Below the pieces are notes generated by a model. The model was not told the DNA's origin, did no database searches, and saw only the letters and a program-made list of their open reading frames with translations. From contig DLPB01000031.1 of the NCBI GenBank assembly GCA_002479805.1, positions 77,980 to 141,979 of the forward strand: a stretch of 64,000 nucleotides of DNA. The letters are read 5' to 3'. This document shows, piece by piece, positions 7,001 through 15,100 of this stretch (the stretch's first letter is position 1; each line of letters opens with the position of its first letter). This DNA is from Micrococcales bacterium UBA7469 (GTDB taxonomy: Bacteria; Actinomycetota; Actinomycetes; Actinomycetales; Microbacteriaceae). Position numbers and translations under genes: made by a program.

Positions 7001-8552
7001 ACCTATCGACTATTGCAATTGCGATTTCCTTCATGATGCTCGATGACCAGGTTGGGCTTGATGTCTGGTCGAAGGCTATGGCCCCTGCTAGCAAGAGAAC
7101 TGAAAGCGAAGCTAGAGTCGGTGGCCCCGCTATGGGGTACTCACCCGCCTCATGCGCCGAGCGATAAAAATTAAAGGATTCTCGCAAAAGCTTCACAGCC
7201 TCTCCAAAGTGCAAGAGTATGTCCGCTGAAGTTAGATCTTCTGATACCAGCCCCATCGAAGTAAGACTGAAATGCTCCTCAGCCGTCGGCCTCGAGTCAA
7301 GCAATGCTCCTAGTGATTCCGCATCAGCCAATGCGGGTAAATCTCCGGATGCAGCTCTGACCATGAGCGAGATGTATGCGCAGTACCAGGCTTCGAGAGA
7401 ATGGCCTGGCGGCAAATCGAAGGGGTGGTTCACTGAATTCCAAGACCTAGAAGCAACTAGCTCGCCCGCTTCATAGATAAGCAGACTCAGTCGGCTCTCG
7501 ACGCTAACCTCAGCTGAAATTATGGGAATTAATCTCCGGACCGCTTTTTCTTCCGTGAGTCTTCGAAATTGCATGATTGACTCTGGCATGACCAATGCCT
7601 TGTTTTCAGCTGGGTCGGTTGTCTCTATTGCCTTCGAAAACCATCCGTCACGCTCAAAAGAAGTTAAGTCGAGCGCTTCAGTTGCGTGAAGGTATTTGGT
7701 TGCCAACATTTCTCGTTTTTCTTCTTTGAGAAGATTCGCCCTCCACGAAGACAGGTTGTCCGCAATGTCGGCAAGCTTGACTGCTCGAGCAGTAGGGTCA
7801 TGCTTAATCCGCTCGTAATAGGCGGAAGGCGACTCAATGGAGGCGTCACGAGACCTTGTGAGGCTTTGAACGATTGACATTACCCGTGGGGTAAAGCCCC
7901 AATTCAAGAGGTCTTCGGGGGTTATTTGCCTGTAGAAGTTATCCAGGCTGTCCTCCAATACATCGTGGAGCCATGCGGCCTGAAGGCCTACCAATCGATC
8001 ATCCTCCGAGAAAATTTGCTTGTTCATAGCTATTTCCGTGTTTAGGTAGACCCGCCTCGGGTGCTCGATATATGGAAAGCCCAGCTTGTCTCTTTGATCC
8101 AAATGCACGGCCATTGCTATCTGTGCGGCATACCCTATGGGCTCGTCTTGAATATCCCAGTCAAGCCCCAATTTAGATATGGGGAAGAATTTTTTGAGGA
8201 GCGCCAGAGCCCTATCAAATACCGGTTTGGGTACGTCAATGAAATTCCCTGTTTCGAAACGGGTCACCATAGCGAAACGATTGAAGGTGATTGCAGGTGC
8301 ACTGCTGTATAGATCGTCCTGTTCTACAAACACATAGGGCAGCACTTCAATCAGATCACCGCGCTCGTAGGTAGTGACGATTCTCCCAACCGGACCCTTA
8401 GGGGCGCTTGCTTTACTGTTATCGCAGCGACAATACAGTTCCTTTTCCAGACAGTGACCGCATCTGGTGTTTTCGAACATGCATTGGCAAAACGTAATTG
8501 CATCAAAGCAGCGTGAGCAGACCACAGAGCCCTTGCTATTTAGGTCCGTCAT
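6987..8552 (-). CDS. RelA/SpoT-like HD-domain protein with N-terminal tandem zinc modules
   Basis: A 521-aa protein in three parts. Residues 12-43 hold two copies of the pattern C-X2-C-X6-C-X-C (CSRC...CQC and CGHC...CRC), presumably zinc-binding. Residues ~140-270 form an HD hydrolase domain of RelA/SpoT type, with EHPRRV, AAWLHDVLED and VKLADIADN as the H, HD and D motifs. A helical C-terminal region of unknown role follows. There is no synthetase domain. By family it could hydrolyse (p)ppGpp or another nucleotide. ATG 8552 overlaps the stop of a possible 28-aa ORF (ATGA). Its end overlaps the deoxyribonucleotidase gene by 14 nt. Confidence 0.8.
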   Translation of the reverse strand: MTDLNSKGSVVCSRCFDAITFCQCMFENTRCGHCLEKELYCRCDNSKASAPKGPVGRIVTTYERGDLIEVLPYVFVEQDDLYSSAPAITFNRFAMVTRFETGNFIDVPKPVFDRALALLKKFFPISKLGLDWDIQDEPIGYAAQIAMAVHLDQRDKLGFPYIEHPRRVYLNTEIAMNKQIFSEDDRLVGLQAAWLHDVLEDSLDNFYRQITPEDLLNWGFTPRVMSIVQSLTRSRDASIESPSAYYERIKHDPTARAVKLADIADNLSSWRANLLKEEKREMLATKYLHATEALDLTSFERDGWFSKAIETTDPAENKALVMPESIMQFRRLTEEKAVRRLIPIISAEVSVESRLSLLIYEAGELVASRSWNSVNHPFDLPPGHSLEAWYCAYISLMVRAASGDLPALADAESLGALLDSRPTAEEHFSLTSMGLVSEDLTSADILLHFGEAVKLLRESFNFYRSAHEAGEYPIAGPPTLASLSVLLLAGAIAFDQTSSPTWSSSIMKEIAIAIVDRYGRE

Positions 8553-8635
8553 AACAAATCCCCCAACTTCGGAACTGGCCCAACATCCTGAAGTAGTGTC
8601 CTGGCGAGTCGAACTTGTTTATTGTTCTTCGTCAT
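8549..8635 (-). CDS. Possible 28-aa micro-ORF coupled to the HD gene
   Basis: ATG 8635 opens a 28-codon frame (MTKNNKQVRLARTLLQDVG and nine more residues) whose TGA overlaps the ATG of the HD-protein gene as ATGA. Its start overlaps the end of the 66-aa gene by 17 nt. It therefore bridges two neighbours with the same overlap style as the rest of this set. It could be a real leader peptide, a translational coupler, or chance. A longer reading of this frame (to 8782) is antisense-like and not supported. Confidence 0.3.
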   Translation of the reverse strand: MTKNNKQVRLARTLLQDVGPVPKLGDLL

Positions 8636-8819
8636 TCCACTGAGCCCCTTCGTCAAATCTAGAGCCATATTGAGTCTCGGTGTATGCAGTGTTAGGTGAA
8701 TAGCCGTGGGGACCGGAGTGAATATCTCCCTCGTCCATAGGTGAGTTAACTGGGCGCTGCACCACCTGCGGTGGTGTTGCATTTGAGATGCCGAAAAGTC
8801 GCTTGAGAAAACTAAACAT
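8619..8819 (-). CDS. Small hypothetical protein (66 aa)
   Basis: A 66-aa protein with an amphipathic hydrophobic N-terminus (MFSFLKRLFGIS) followed by a polar, low-complexity tail ending in DEGAQWNDEEQ. The N-terminus could associate peripherally with the membrane. No family recognised. G-rich sequence (GGGGG) lies 7-8 nt before ATG 8819. It heads the minus-strand set that continues with the HD protein, and is divergent from the 177-aa gene across a 119-nt region containing a perfect inverted repeat. Confidence 0.55.
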   Translation of the reverse strand: MFSFLKRLFGISNATPPQVVQRPVNSPMDEGDIHSGPHGYSPNTAYTETQYGSRFDEGAQWNDEEQ

Positions 8820-8858
8820 GTTTACCCCCTCTTGGTTACACCTGAAACCTAAAAGGTG

Positions 8859-8883
8859 GCTCTGACATCTTTATTGTCAGAGC
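8859..8883. promoter_or_regulatory. Perfect inverted repeat between divergent genes
   Basis: GCTCTGACA (8859-8867) and TGTCAGAGC (8875-8883) form a perfect 9-bp inverted repeat with a 7-nt centre. It sits between the divergent 66-aa and 177-aa genes. There is no T-run on either side, so an operator is more likely than a terminator. The binding protein is unknown. Confidence 0.45.
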
Positions 8884-8938
8884 GTTACGCAAAGGTATTG
8901 CTAGGGCATTTTGAATAGTCTTTTGTTAGGGGGGTCTG

Positions 8939-9472
8939 ATGGCTAAGCGATCAGTTGGTGGATTCGTTGCACTAATGCTGGGGCAATTGGCATTTGCTGC
9001 CTATCGAAACTTCAAAGACAAGCGCACTGAGCTTGAAGCCGATTACCGCACCGCACTTCGTGATTCTAGGCAGCAGCATGCTGGTCAACAGGCAGAGTAT
9101 GAGGAGTATCTAAAGAGCTTGCCTAACCTGGTTGGCGACGAGAGCTTCACACTGGTCGCTGATACCTCCACCGGTGACAAGTTCGCCCTTGAGGCATTTA
9201 CGCAGTATTTGGACGTCATGCAAAAGGGTGACCCAGGGGTTGTTGCATTGCTGACGGTGAACCTGCTTGGAGATCTGGAGACCATTGCTATCGAGGTGAG
9301 CCAGGCTCATGTTGGGACCCTGGCAGTTGCTGGCCAAGAAGCCTTGGCTGAGGCGATCAAAGCGCAAGGTGGTGCTGTGACCTGTGCTGCAAAACTTAGG
9401 CGTCTCAACTACGGTGATACCTATCAGCTATTACTAGATGTGAAGCTGCCGCTAGAGATTCAGGAGAACTAA
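8939..9472 (+). CDS. Hypothetical protein with N-terminal hydrophobic segment (177 aa)
   Basis: No family recognised. The first 20 residues (VGGFVALMLGQLAFAAY) form a short membrane anchor or re-entrant helix. A charged coiled-coil-like stretch (residues 25-60, rich in Arg, Glu and Gln) and a mixed alpha/beta domain follow. A G-rich SD (AGGGGGG) lies 4 nt before ATG 8939. It is separated by 2 nt from the next gene, which also has N-terminal hydrophobic helices, so the two probably act together at the membrane. Confidence 0.6.
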   Translation: MAKRSVGGFVALMLGQLAFAAYRNFKDKRTELEADYRTALRDSRQQHAGQQAEYEEYLKSLPNLVGDESFTLVADTSTGDKFALEAFTQYLDVMQKGDPGVVALLTVNLLGDLETIAIEVSQAHVGTLAVAGQEALAEAIKAQGGAVTCAAKLRRLNYGDTYQLLLDVKLPLEIQEN

Positions 9473-9474
9473 AA

Positions 9475-10209
9475 GTGTTTGCCGCAATCATTGGCTTTAT
9501 CTTCATCCTGTTTCTGATCTCCTCTGCAGGCTCTTGGTTAGAGCAGCACCCTGAGGGTTGGTTCTTAGTAATTCTTTGCGTCGGTTTGATTGCCGGTCTT
9601 TGGTATTTCATGCGCAAGAACAAGATCGAGAACAACATGGCATACATGCTCAGAATTGCTGATGAGCTGGAAACCATTACCGAGAAGTTCGCTCCCATTG
9701 ACACCTATTTGTCACTTCGTAAGGGCGAGAAGGCAATCTACGAACGCGGCTCGGTTGAGCTTCGCGAATACAAGGGAACTGGCTCAAGCATCAAGAGTGC
9801 TAATGCCGGTGTAATCGTGAGGGCAACCAACAACATTGGTGTCACCGTTGGTGGCAGCAATGGTGCAATCACACCTAACCCAGAAGAGCAAACCACCATC
9901 GATGTTGGCACAGCCATCTTCACTAACCAGCGAATCTTGTTTGCAGGACCTAACCATGCTCGTGAGTGGGAGTTTGACAAACTGATCAACTTCTCAACCG
10001 GCGACAATGGCTTTGTTGCAGACATTGCGGTTAGCAATAGAACCAGAGTCTCCGCTTTAGCTGCTGATAGCGCAAACGGCATTACCCCTGGCATCATGGC
10101 CTCGATCTGCATCGAGCTGTTTCAAGATGGCGAGGATGCTGCTAGATCTTCTGCCCAGGAGCTAATCAACGACATTCGCGGCAAAGCTGCTGAATACCAG
10201 GGCAAGTAG
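9475..10209 (+). CDS. Membrane protein with PH-like/Bacterial PH domain character (244 aa)
   Basis: GTG at 9475 starts a 244-aa protein with two hydrophobic helices (residues 2-18 and 28-46). The soluble domain contains LRKGEKAIYERGSVELREYKG, IFTNQRILFAGP and WEFDKLINFS. The sequence ...E.. followed by TNQRILF..G and ...L.W resembles bacterial PH-like domains found in SHOCT and YcxB-type proteins. That assignment is tentative. It follows the 177-aa gene by 2 nt. The role is unknown; a membrane-tethered sensor or scaffold is plausible. Confidence 0.6.
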   Translation: MFAAIIGFIFILFLISSAGSWLEQHPEGWFLVILCVGLIAGLWYFMRKNKIENNMAYMLRIADELETITEKFAPIDTYLSLRKGEKAIYERGSVELREYKGTGSSIKSANAGVIVRATNNIGVTVGGSNGAITPNPEEQTTIDVGTAIFTNQRILFAGPNHAREWEFDKLINFSTGDNGFVADIAVSNRTRVSALAADSANGITPGIMASICIELFQDGEDAARSSAQELINDIRGKAAEYQGK

Positions 10210-10284
10210 CCCACAGCCCGGGTCATTGCCAACAAATGCCTGTGGATAACCTCGCACAGCACTTTGTTTATTGAGGCATGATTC

Positions 10285-10318
10285 TGTATCACAAAAAAGT
10301 ATGCACAATGTGAGTACA
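10285..10318. promoter_or_regulatory. Operator candidate before the toxin-antitoxin pair
   Basis: TGTATCACA (10285-10293) and TGTGAGTACA (10309-10318) form an inverted repeat, with one bulged G in the right arm, about 8 nt before the antitoxin ATG. An AGGAG ribosome-binding site follows at once. Ribbon-helix-helix antitoxins bind such repeats to repress their own operon, so this is the expected autoregulatory site. Confidence 0.45.
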
Positions 10319-10326
10319 GGAGTATC

Positions 10327-10605
10327 ATGACTATCACCATGAGTAAAGAAGAACGCCTAAACCTGAGGACTACTGCTGAGACCAAGCAGTTACTTCAGCG
10401 TGCCGCTGAGGTCAAAGGTGTTTCGATTTCTGAGTTCATTCTCGGACCGGCCAGAGAGCAGGCTGAGAGCACTCTGCTGGATCAGCGCTTCTTCTTCCTT
10501 ACGGCTGATGAATACGACCGTTTTGTTTCGGATGCCTCAAACCATGAGCAAAACAAAGAGCGCATTGAAAAGATTTTGGCCTTTAGGGCCCCATGGGAAA
10601 ACTAA
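10327..10605 (+). CDS. DUF1778-type ribbon-helix-helix antitoxin
   Basis: A 92-aa protein of the DUF1778 (TacA) antitoxin family. The N-terminal ribbon-helix-helix is visible in ERLNLRTTAETKQLLQRAA and VSISEFIL. The C-terminal half (FFFLTADEYDRFV) is the segment that wraps the acetyltransferase toxin in family members. AGGAG stands 5 nt before ATG 10327. The last 13 nt overlap the GNAT gene, as usual for TacA-TacT pairs. It should neutralise the toxin and repress the operon through the repeat at 10285-10318. Confidence 0.9.
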   Translation: MTITMSKEERLNLRTTAETKQLLQRAAEVKGVSISEFILGPAREQAESTLLDQRFFFLTADEYDRFVSDASNHEQNKERIEKILAFRAPWEN

Positions 10606-11075
10606 CCGGCCCATATCCACTCACCGAAGGGCACATCCTCACAGAGTTCAACTCAGGTGAAGACGCCTTAGATCAGTGGATTCAGAAGCACGCTCATTCA
10701 GCAATAGAAGCTAGAAGCGCGCAGGTTTTTGTGGTGTGTGATGGCGATCAAGTTGTTGGCTACTCAGCCCTGGCAACATCTGCCATCCTGTATCGGGAAT
10801 TACCTTCATCACAACGTTCTGGCTTGGCCCGCCATCCCGTGCCGACCTTGCTCCTAGCCAGACTCGCGGTTGACAAGAACTTCCAAGGACAGGGAATTGC
10901 AACTGCACTGGTCAGAGATTCAGTCGCCAAGGCACTCTCTATTCAGGCAATAGCGGGCGTGGTTTCGCTCATTGCTCACGCCAAGAATCAAGCTGCCAAA
11001 GACTTCTATCTGAGCCTGGGATTTGTGCAGTCACCGGTAATCGACAACCTGGTTTGTTTCCATCTAAACACCTAA
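10593..11075 (+). CDS. GNAT-family toxin (TacT/AtaT-like acetyltransferase)
   Basis: A 160-aa GNAT acetyltransferase paired with a DUF1778 antitoxin. Family members acetylate the amino group of aminoacyl-tRNAs and block translation. Visible motifs are the early core FNSGEDALDQWIQKHA, typical of this toxin family, the acetyl-CoA loop NFQGQGIATAL, and the catalytic-Tyr helix AKDFYLSLGF. The protein looks full length. Its start overlaps the antitoxin end by 13 nt. A strong hairpin lies 42 nt downstream. Confidence 0.9.
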   Translation: MGKLTGPYPLTEGHILTEFNSGEDALDQWIQKHAHSAIEARSAQVFVVCDGDQVVGYSALATSAILYRELPSSQRSGLARHPVPTLLLARLAVDKNFQGQGIATALVRDSVAKALSIQAIAGVVSLIAHAKNQAAKDFYLSLGFVQSPVIDNLVCFHLNT

Positions 11076-11117
11076 TCGATGAACGAGCCGGTGCCTATTC
11101 GGCCATTGAGCTTAAAA

Positions 11118-11156
11118 GCAAAGAGCGGGTGGCCCTCACAACCACCCGCTCTTTGC
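11118..11156. terminator. Strong hairpin terminator, best read on the minus strand
   Basis: GCAAAGAGCGGGTGG (11118-11132) and CCACCCGCTCTTTGC (11142-11156) form a perfect 15-bp stem with a 9-nt loop. On the minus strand it is followed by TTTTAAG, so it suits the end of the Ig-like gene at 11170. It may also stop transcription from the toxin-antitoxin pair. Confidence 0.85.
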
Positions 11157-11169
11157 ACTTGCCCTAGGG

Positions 11170-11754
11170 CTATCGTCTTACAGTTACGCCACGCACGAAG
11201 GTCTTCTTGCCAATGGTGACTCGAATAACCTTCTTACCGACGGTTGCTGGGAACTTGTAAGTCACAAGACCCGTGGTTGGGGTTCTCTCGTATGACTTAC
11301 CGTTGATGGTGATCTTCACGCTCTCGTTAGCAGCGTTTACGACCTTCACCTCTACCGAGTTGCTAGCAGGTGCCATTGACACCTTCATAGCTCCCGGTAC
11401 ACAGGTGACCACGGTGGTTGCGGTTAGCGGAGGCAATCCGGTGCGCTTGACCGATACTGCAACAGCTGAGGTTCCCTCAAGGTTCTGTGGGTTTGGAACC
11501 GGGATTCCAACTCGACCCTGAGCATCGGTTAGCACCCAGTCCTGCTTGGACTGAACACCGTTGATGTATACCTCGGCTAGCTGGTTCACCATTGGCTTGC
11601 CGGCTTCGTCAAGGAACTGGAAGTTGGCAACGTGAGCCTCGCCGGTCTTCACAGTCTCGGTTGCAGGAGCAACAATCTTGGCTGCGTCGCTCTGCTCTAC
11701 GAAGTGTGCGAAGAGCATGTCGGCCAGCGGTGAGATCGACATCATGGAAGGCAA
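11170..11754 (-). pseudogene. Ig-like surface protein remnant, N-terminus lost
   Basis: About 185 residues of a beta-rich secreted-type protein. Two Ig/CarboxypepD_reg-like modules are visible (LDEAGKPMVNQLAEVYINGV...LTDAQGRVGIPV, then VEVKVVNAANESVKITINGKSYE). A basic tail ends GKKTFVRGVTVRR, a style of C-terminus common on actinobacterial surface proteins. No signal peptide or upstream domains remain: the frame's first residues (MPSMMSISPL) are antisense to the GH16 active-site segment. The N-terminal part therefore appears replaced at a breakpoint near 11717-11730. It ends at a strong terminator. A short functional cytoplasmic protein is possible but unlikely. Confidence 0.6.
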
Positions 11755-12115
11755 GTCGGGTTCTCGAGTGGCCTCTGCCGTCTACTGGTCCAACGGTGGA
11801 AATGATGCCTACGAATATGGTGAGGCTAGCGGTGGAAATTACTCGAGTGCCTACCACGTCTTCAAGCTGCATTGGCTGGAGAACTACATCGCGATATACG
11901 TCGATGACGTAAAGGTCTTGGAAGAAAGAAACACCACCTTGAACCAGGCTGGATCTTGGGCTTTCAACCATCCGTTCTTCTTGATTCTCAACAACGCCAT
12001 TTCACCAGCGGGTGGCTTCTCTGATACCTATGACGGTTGGAGTAGCTCACAGATGAAGATTGATTACGTGCGCTACTACCAACTAAATGGCCAGGGTCAA
12101 TTAGGCACCAACTAA
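11723..12115 (+). pseudogene. GH16 endo-beta-glucanase remnant, N-terminus lost
   Basis: The C-terminal half of a glycoside hydrolase family 16 enzyme (laminarinase/lichenase type). It starts at the catalytic strand SGEIDIMEG, containing the E-I-D-I-x-E signature (nucleophile and acid/base Glu). It continues through YHVFKLHWLENYIAIYVDD and FFLILNNAISPAGGF to the terminal strand MKIDYVRYYQ. The N-terminal half of the jelly roll and any signal peptide are missing; the upstream frame is antisense to the Ig-like gene. It cannot fold as a full GH16 domain. Its stop overlaps the stop of the convergent subtilase gene by 3 nt. Confidence 0.8.
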
Positions 12116-15100
12116 CCCCTTAGTCCCATAAGCACCTTGCCGGCAAAACTCTTCACCTTGGTTTGCTTGGACTGATACCAGGTAGAGAGTGTTGGCCTCT
12201 GGGTCTTCGCATAGGCGCAAACTGCCTTGGCTCGCTTCAGATACAAGATGTTTTGTGATGCGGGACCACCAGCCCAGGTTATTGCGGTGCAGAGGAACTT
12301 GCTTGCGGTGCTTCCCTTGAGAATCTCTCGAATCGCAACCTTCTGAGCTGCGGTTAGGTTGAATGCCTTGCCGATAAAGGCTGGGATGTAGCTCTGCAGG
12401 TAAGACGCTGTGGCACTCTCAGTTGGAACCGGTGGCGTGACCGTCGGGATCGCGATTGGTGATTGAGTTGCAGCGGTAAGCAGTCCCGGCCTCGTGGTGG
12501 TAACCACCTCAGAAGCCAAAGAGACAATCAAGACTGTGTCGATCTTGGCCTCGGTGGGAGCCGCAGCCAGCACGTTTCCGGTGAGCTGGACCGAAATTGC
12601 TTGACCGACATCAGCCGGTGTCAGCTCATAGCTTTCACCGGTAGCGCCAGCGATTGGTTGACCTTCTCTTAGCCACTGGATGCCAAATTCACCTGGGCTG
12701 ACCAGCGTCGAGCGCTGTGCAATTAGCAGCTGACCGACAACCGGTGATCCAGTGATTGCCACCAGACGTGAACCGGTCGGCCAGGAAGGGGTTGTGGCAC
12801 CAGATAGCTTGGTCACACTTTGGAAGCCAGTCTTTCGACCGGTTACCTTGACCGTGATTGCCTTACCGGCATCGGCTGCCCGAAGCAGATAGCTTGCTCC
12901 AACGGCACCAGATATGGCACTGCCATCTCGTTGCCACTCATAGTCAAACTCAGTTCCCGCATCCCAAGGGCCGGTCTCAGCCGCTAGGAATTGGCCGACC
13001 TGGGCGATGCCAGAAACTGTTGGGGTCGGCGAACTGGTGAAGCTGGAGATCGCCGCCTTTGGTGTTGAGGAAACTGCCATGGAGAGCTGGCTGTAACCAA
13101 TCACGTTGTGAGCGATGATCGCAAAGTAATAGGTGACACCCGGGGTTAGGTTGGTGACCACACAGGTTCTTTGGTCAGGGGCAACATTTCCGGCACAGGA
13201 GCCACTCGAAACCAACGTGAATGGCCCACCGGCTTCAAGCGATACCCAGACCTTGTAGTAGTCGATGAATGCACCACCATTCCAAGGCTCGGTCCAGTTC
13301 AAGCGCACCTCGTTGGTCAGTGCGGTTGCGGTTGGTTGCTCAGGCTTTGATGGTGTGCCCGGCATCACGACACCAATGGTTGCGCTCTGTGATGCTGCGA
13401 AGTTAATGCGAGTCACTCGCGCCGAGTCGAGCGGGTGAGAGACGATCCAGCTGTAGTTGTTGTCGGCCACCAAGGAAGGCGCAAATAGCGCAACCGATAC
13501 CTCACCAGAAGAATTGGTTCTCGGTGCTGCATGCGAGTAACCGCCGGGCCAGTTGGTGCAGAAACCGCCAGTAGCACCGGCAAATGGTGTGTAACTTCCA
13601 GTTTTGCAAGTCTTGGTGAAACCCGAAAACTCAATAGTTGCATTCGCTACGGCTTCATTGGAAGCCCACTCCTTGACCTGAAACTTCACAGCGTTCTGAG
13701 CCGGAAGCACTATGTTCACAGTTCTGGATTGGGTGAAGGTGGTGAAGCCACCGGCCTCCATGCCCCATGGGATTAGCGGTGAGGTTGGCGTTGCCGAATT
13801 TGGCCTGCGAGAGGTGTTTACGAACAACTTGCCCGGGCTGCCGTTTGGCACCTGCAGGCTGTATTCACCACTGGCGTTGGTAACCGCAGTAATGGCATTT
13901 TCATTATCGGATCCGGCATATTGACCGTCGTTCAGCCACTTCACCGGAGCTCCAGAGACCGGGGTGGTTCCGTCGGCCATAAAGACCTTGCCGGTCACGG
14001 TCACAGGTTGGTTCATCACGACGTTCTGAGTGAGATCACTATTTGGGGTGACACTGACGTTGGTGGTGCGAGAGGTGTCGCTCGCATCTCGCACGATGAA
14101 GTCATATTTGTAGGCCGTGCTGGCAAGGTGCTGCTGAGCAAAAACCGCAATCTTCACAACACCAGCAGAGTTTGCTCTCGGCGCTGAGTGGGCATAACCA
14201 CCAGGCCAGGTAGTGCAGCTGGGGCTGGTGGCACCTGGGAATGGGGTGTAGCTTCCAGCCTTACAGGTTTTGGTGTAGCCACTGAATTCCAAAATTGCGC
14301 CCGACATCGAAGCCCCAGTGGAACCGTTGGTGACGTTGAAAGTAAGTGTGTGCTGAGCTGGCATCACAATGTTGATTTCTTTGCTCACGGTTGAGCTAGT
14401 CATGCCACCGGCCTCAAGACCCCAAGGCAACTGTGGGACTGTTGGCGCTTGGTTCCTCGGGGATCGGCTGGTGCTGACAAACAGACGACCTAACGTTCCA
14501 GAGGGAACCTCTAGGGAGTATTGACCCGAGCTGTTGGTGGTTGCCTTCAGAGAGTTGGCATTCTCAAGGCCGGCATACTGACCATCGTTTAGCCAGTTCA
14601 CAACCGCTCCCGCAACTGGCGTTGTGCCATCAGCCATAAGCACCCTGCCGGAGAAAACCACTGGTGGGTTCATCACTACCGTCACGTTCGCACTCGAAGT
14701 CGGGGTCAGGGTGAACAAGGTGCTCTTTGCCTCATTTTGAGGATCCAGCACCATGAATTCGTGTACTGGATCAGCTAGGTGCTGAGTGTCAAACAGTGAC
14801 AGCTTCACCTGTCCCTGAGCATTGGTCACCGGACCGGAGTGAGCATATCCAGCTGGCCAAGTTACACAGCGAGACTGAGTAGCACCGGTAAATGCGGTGT
14901 AGCTGCCGTTGATGCAGCCCTTGGTGTAGCCGGAGAACTGCACCTTGCCGCCAACCACTGGTTGGTTGGTCCCGTGCTGCAATACCGTCACGGTGACGGT
15001 CTTGATGCTCGGCACTCGGATGTCTACCACGGTGTCTTGAGTGATAGTTAGCTTGCCACCGGCCTCCATGCCCCAAGGTGTGTGAGGGATGGTCTCTAAA

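Noticed and set aside
8549..8782. 77-aa reading of the micro-ORF frame
   Set aside because: The first ~49 residues are antisense-like (His/Thr/Arg-rich) inside the 66-aa gene; only the last 28 codons have an overlap pattern worth noting.
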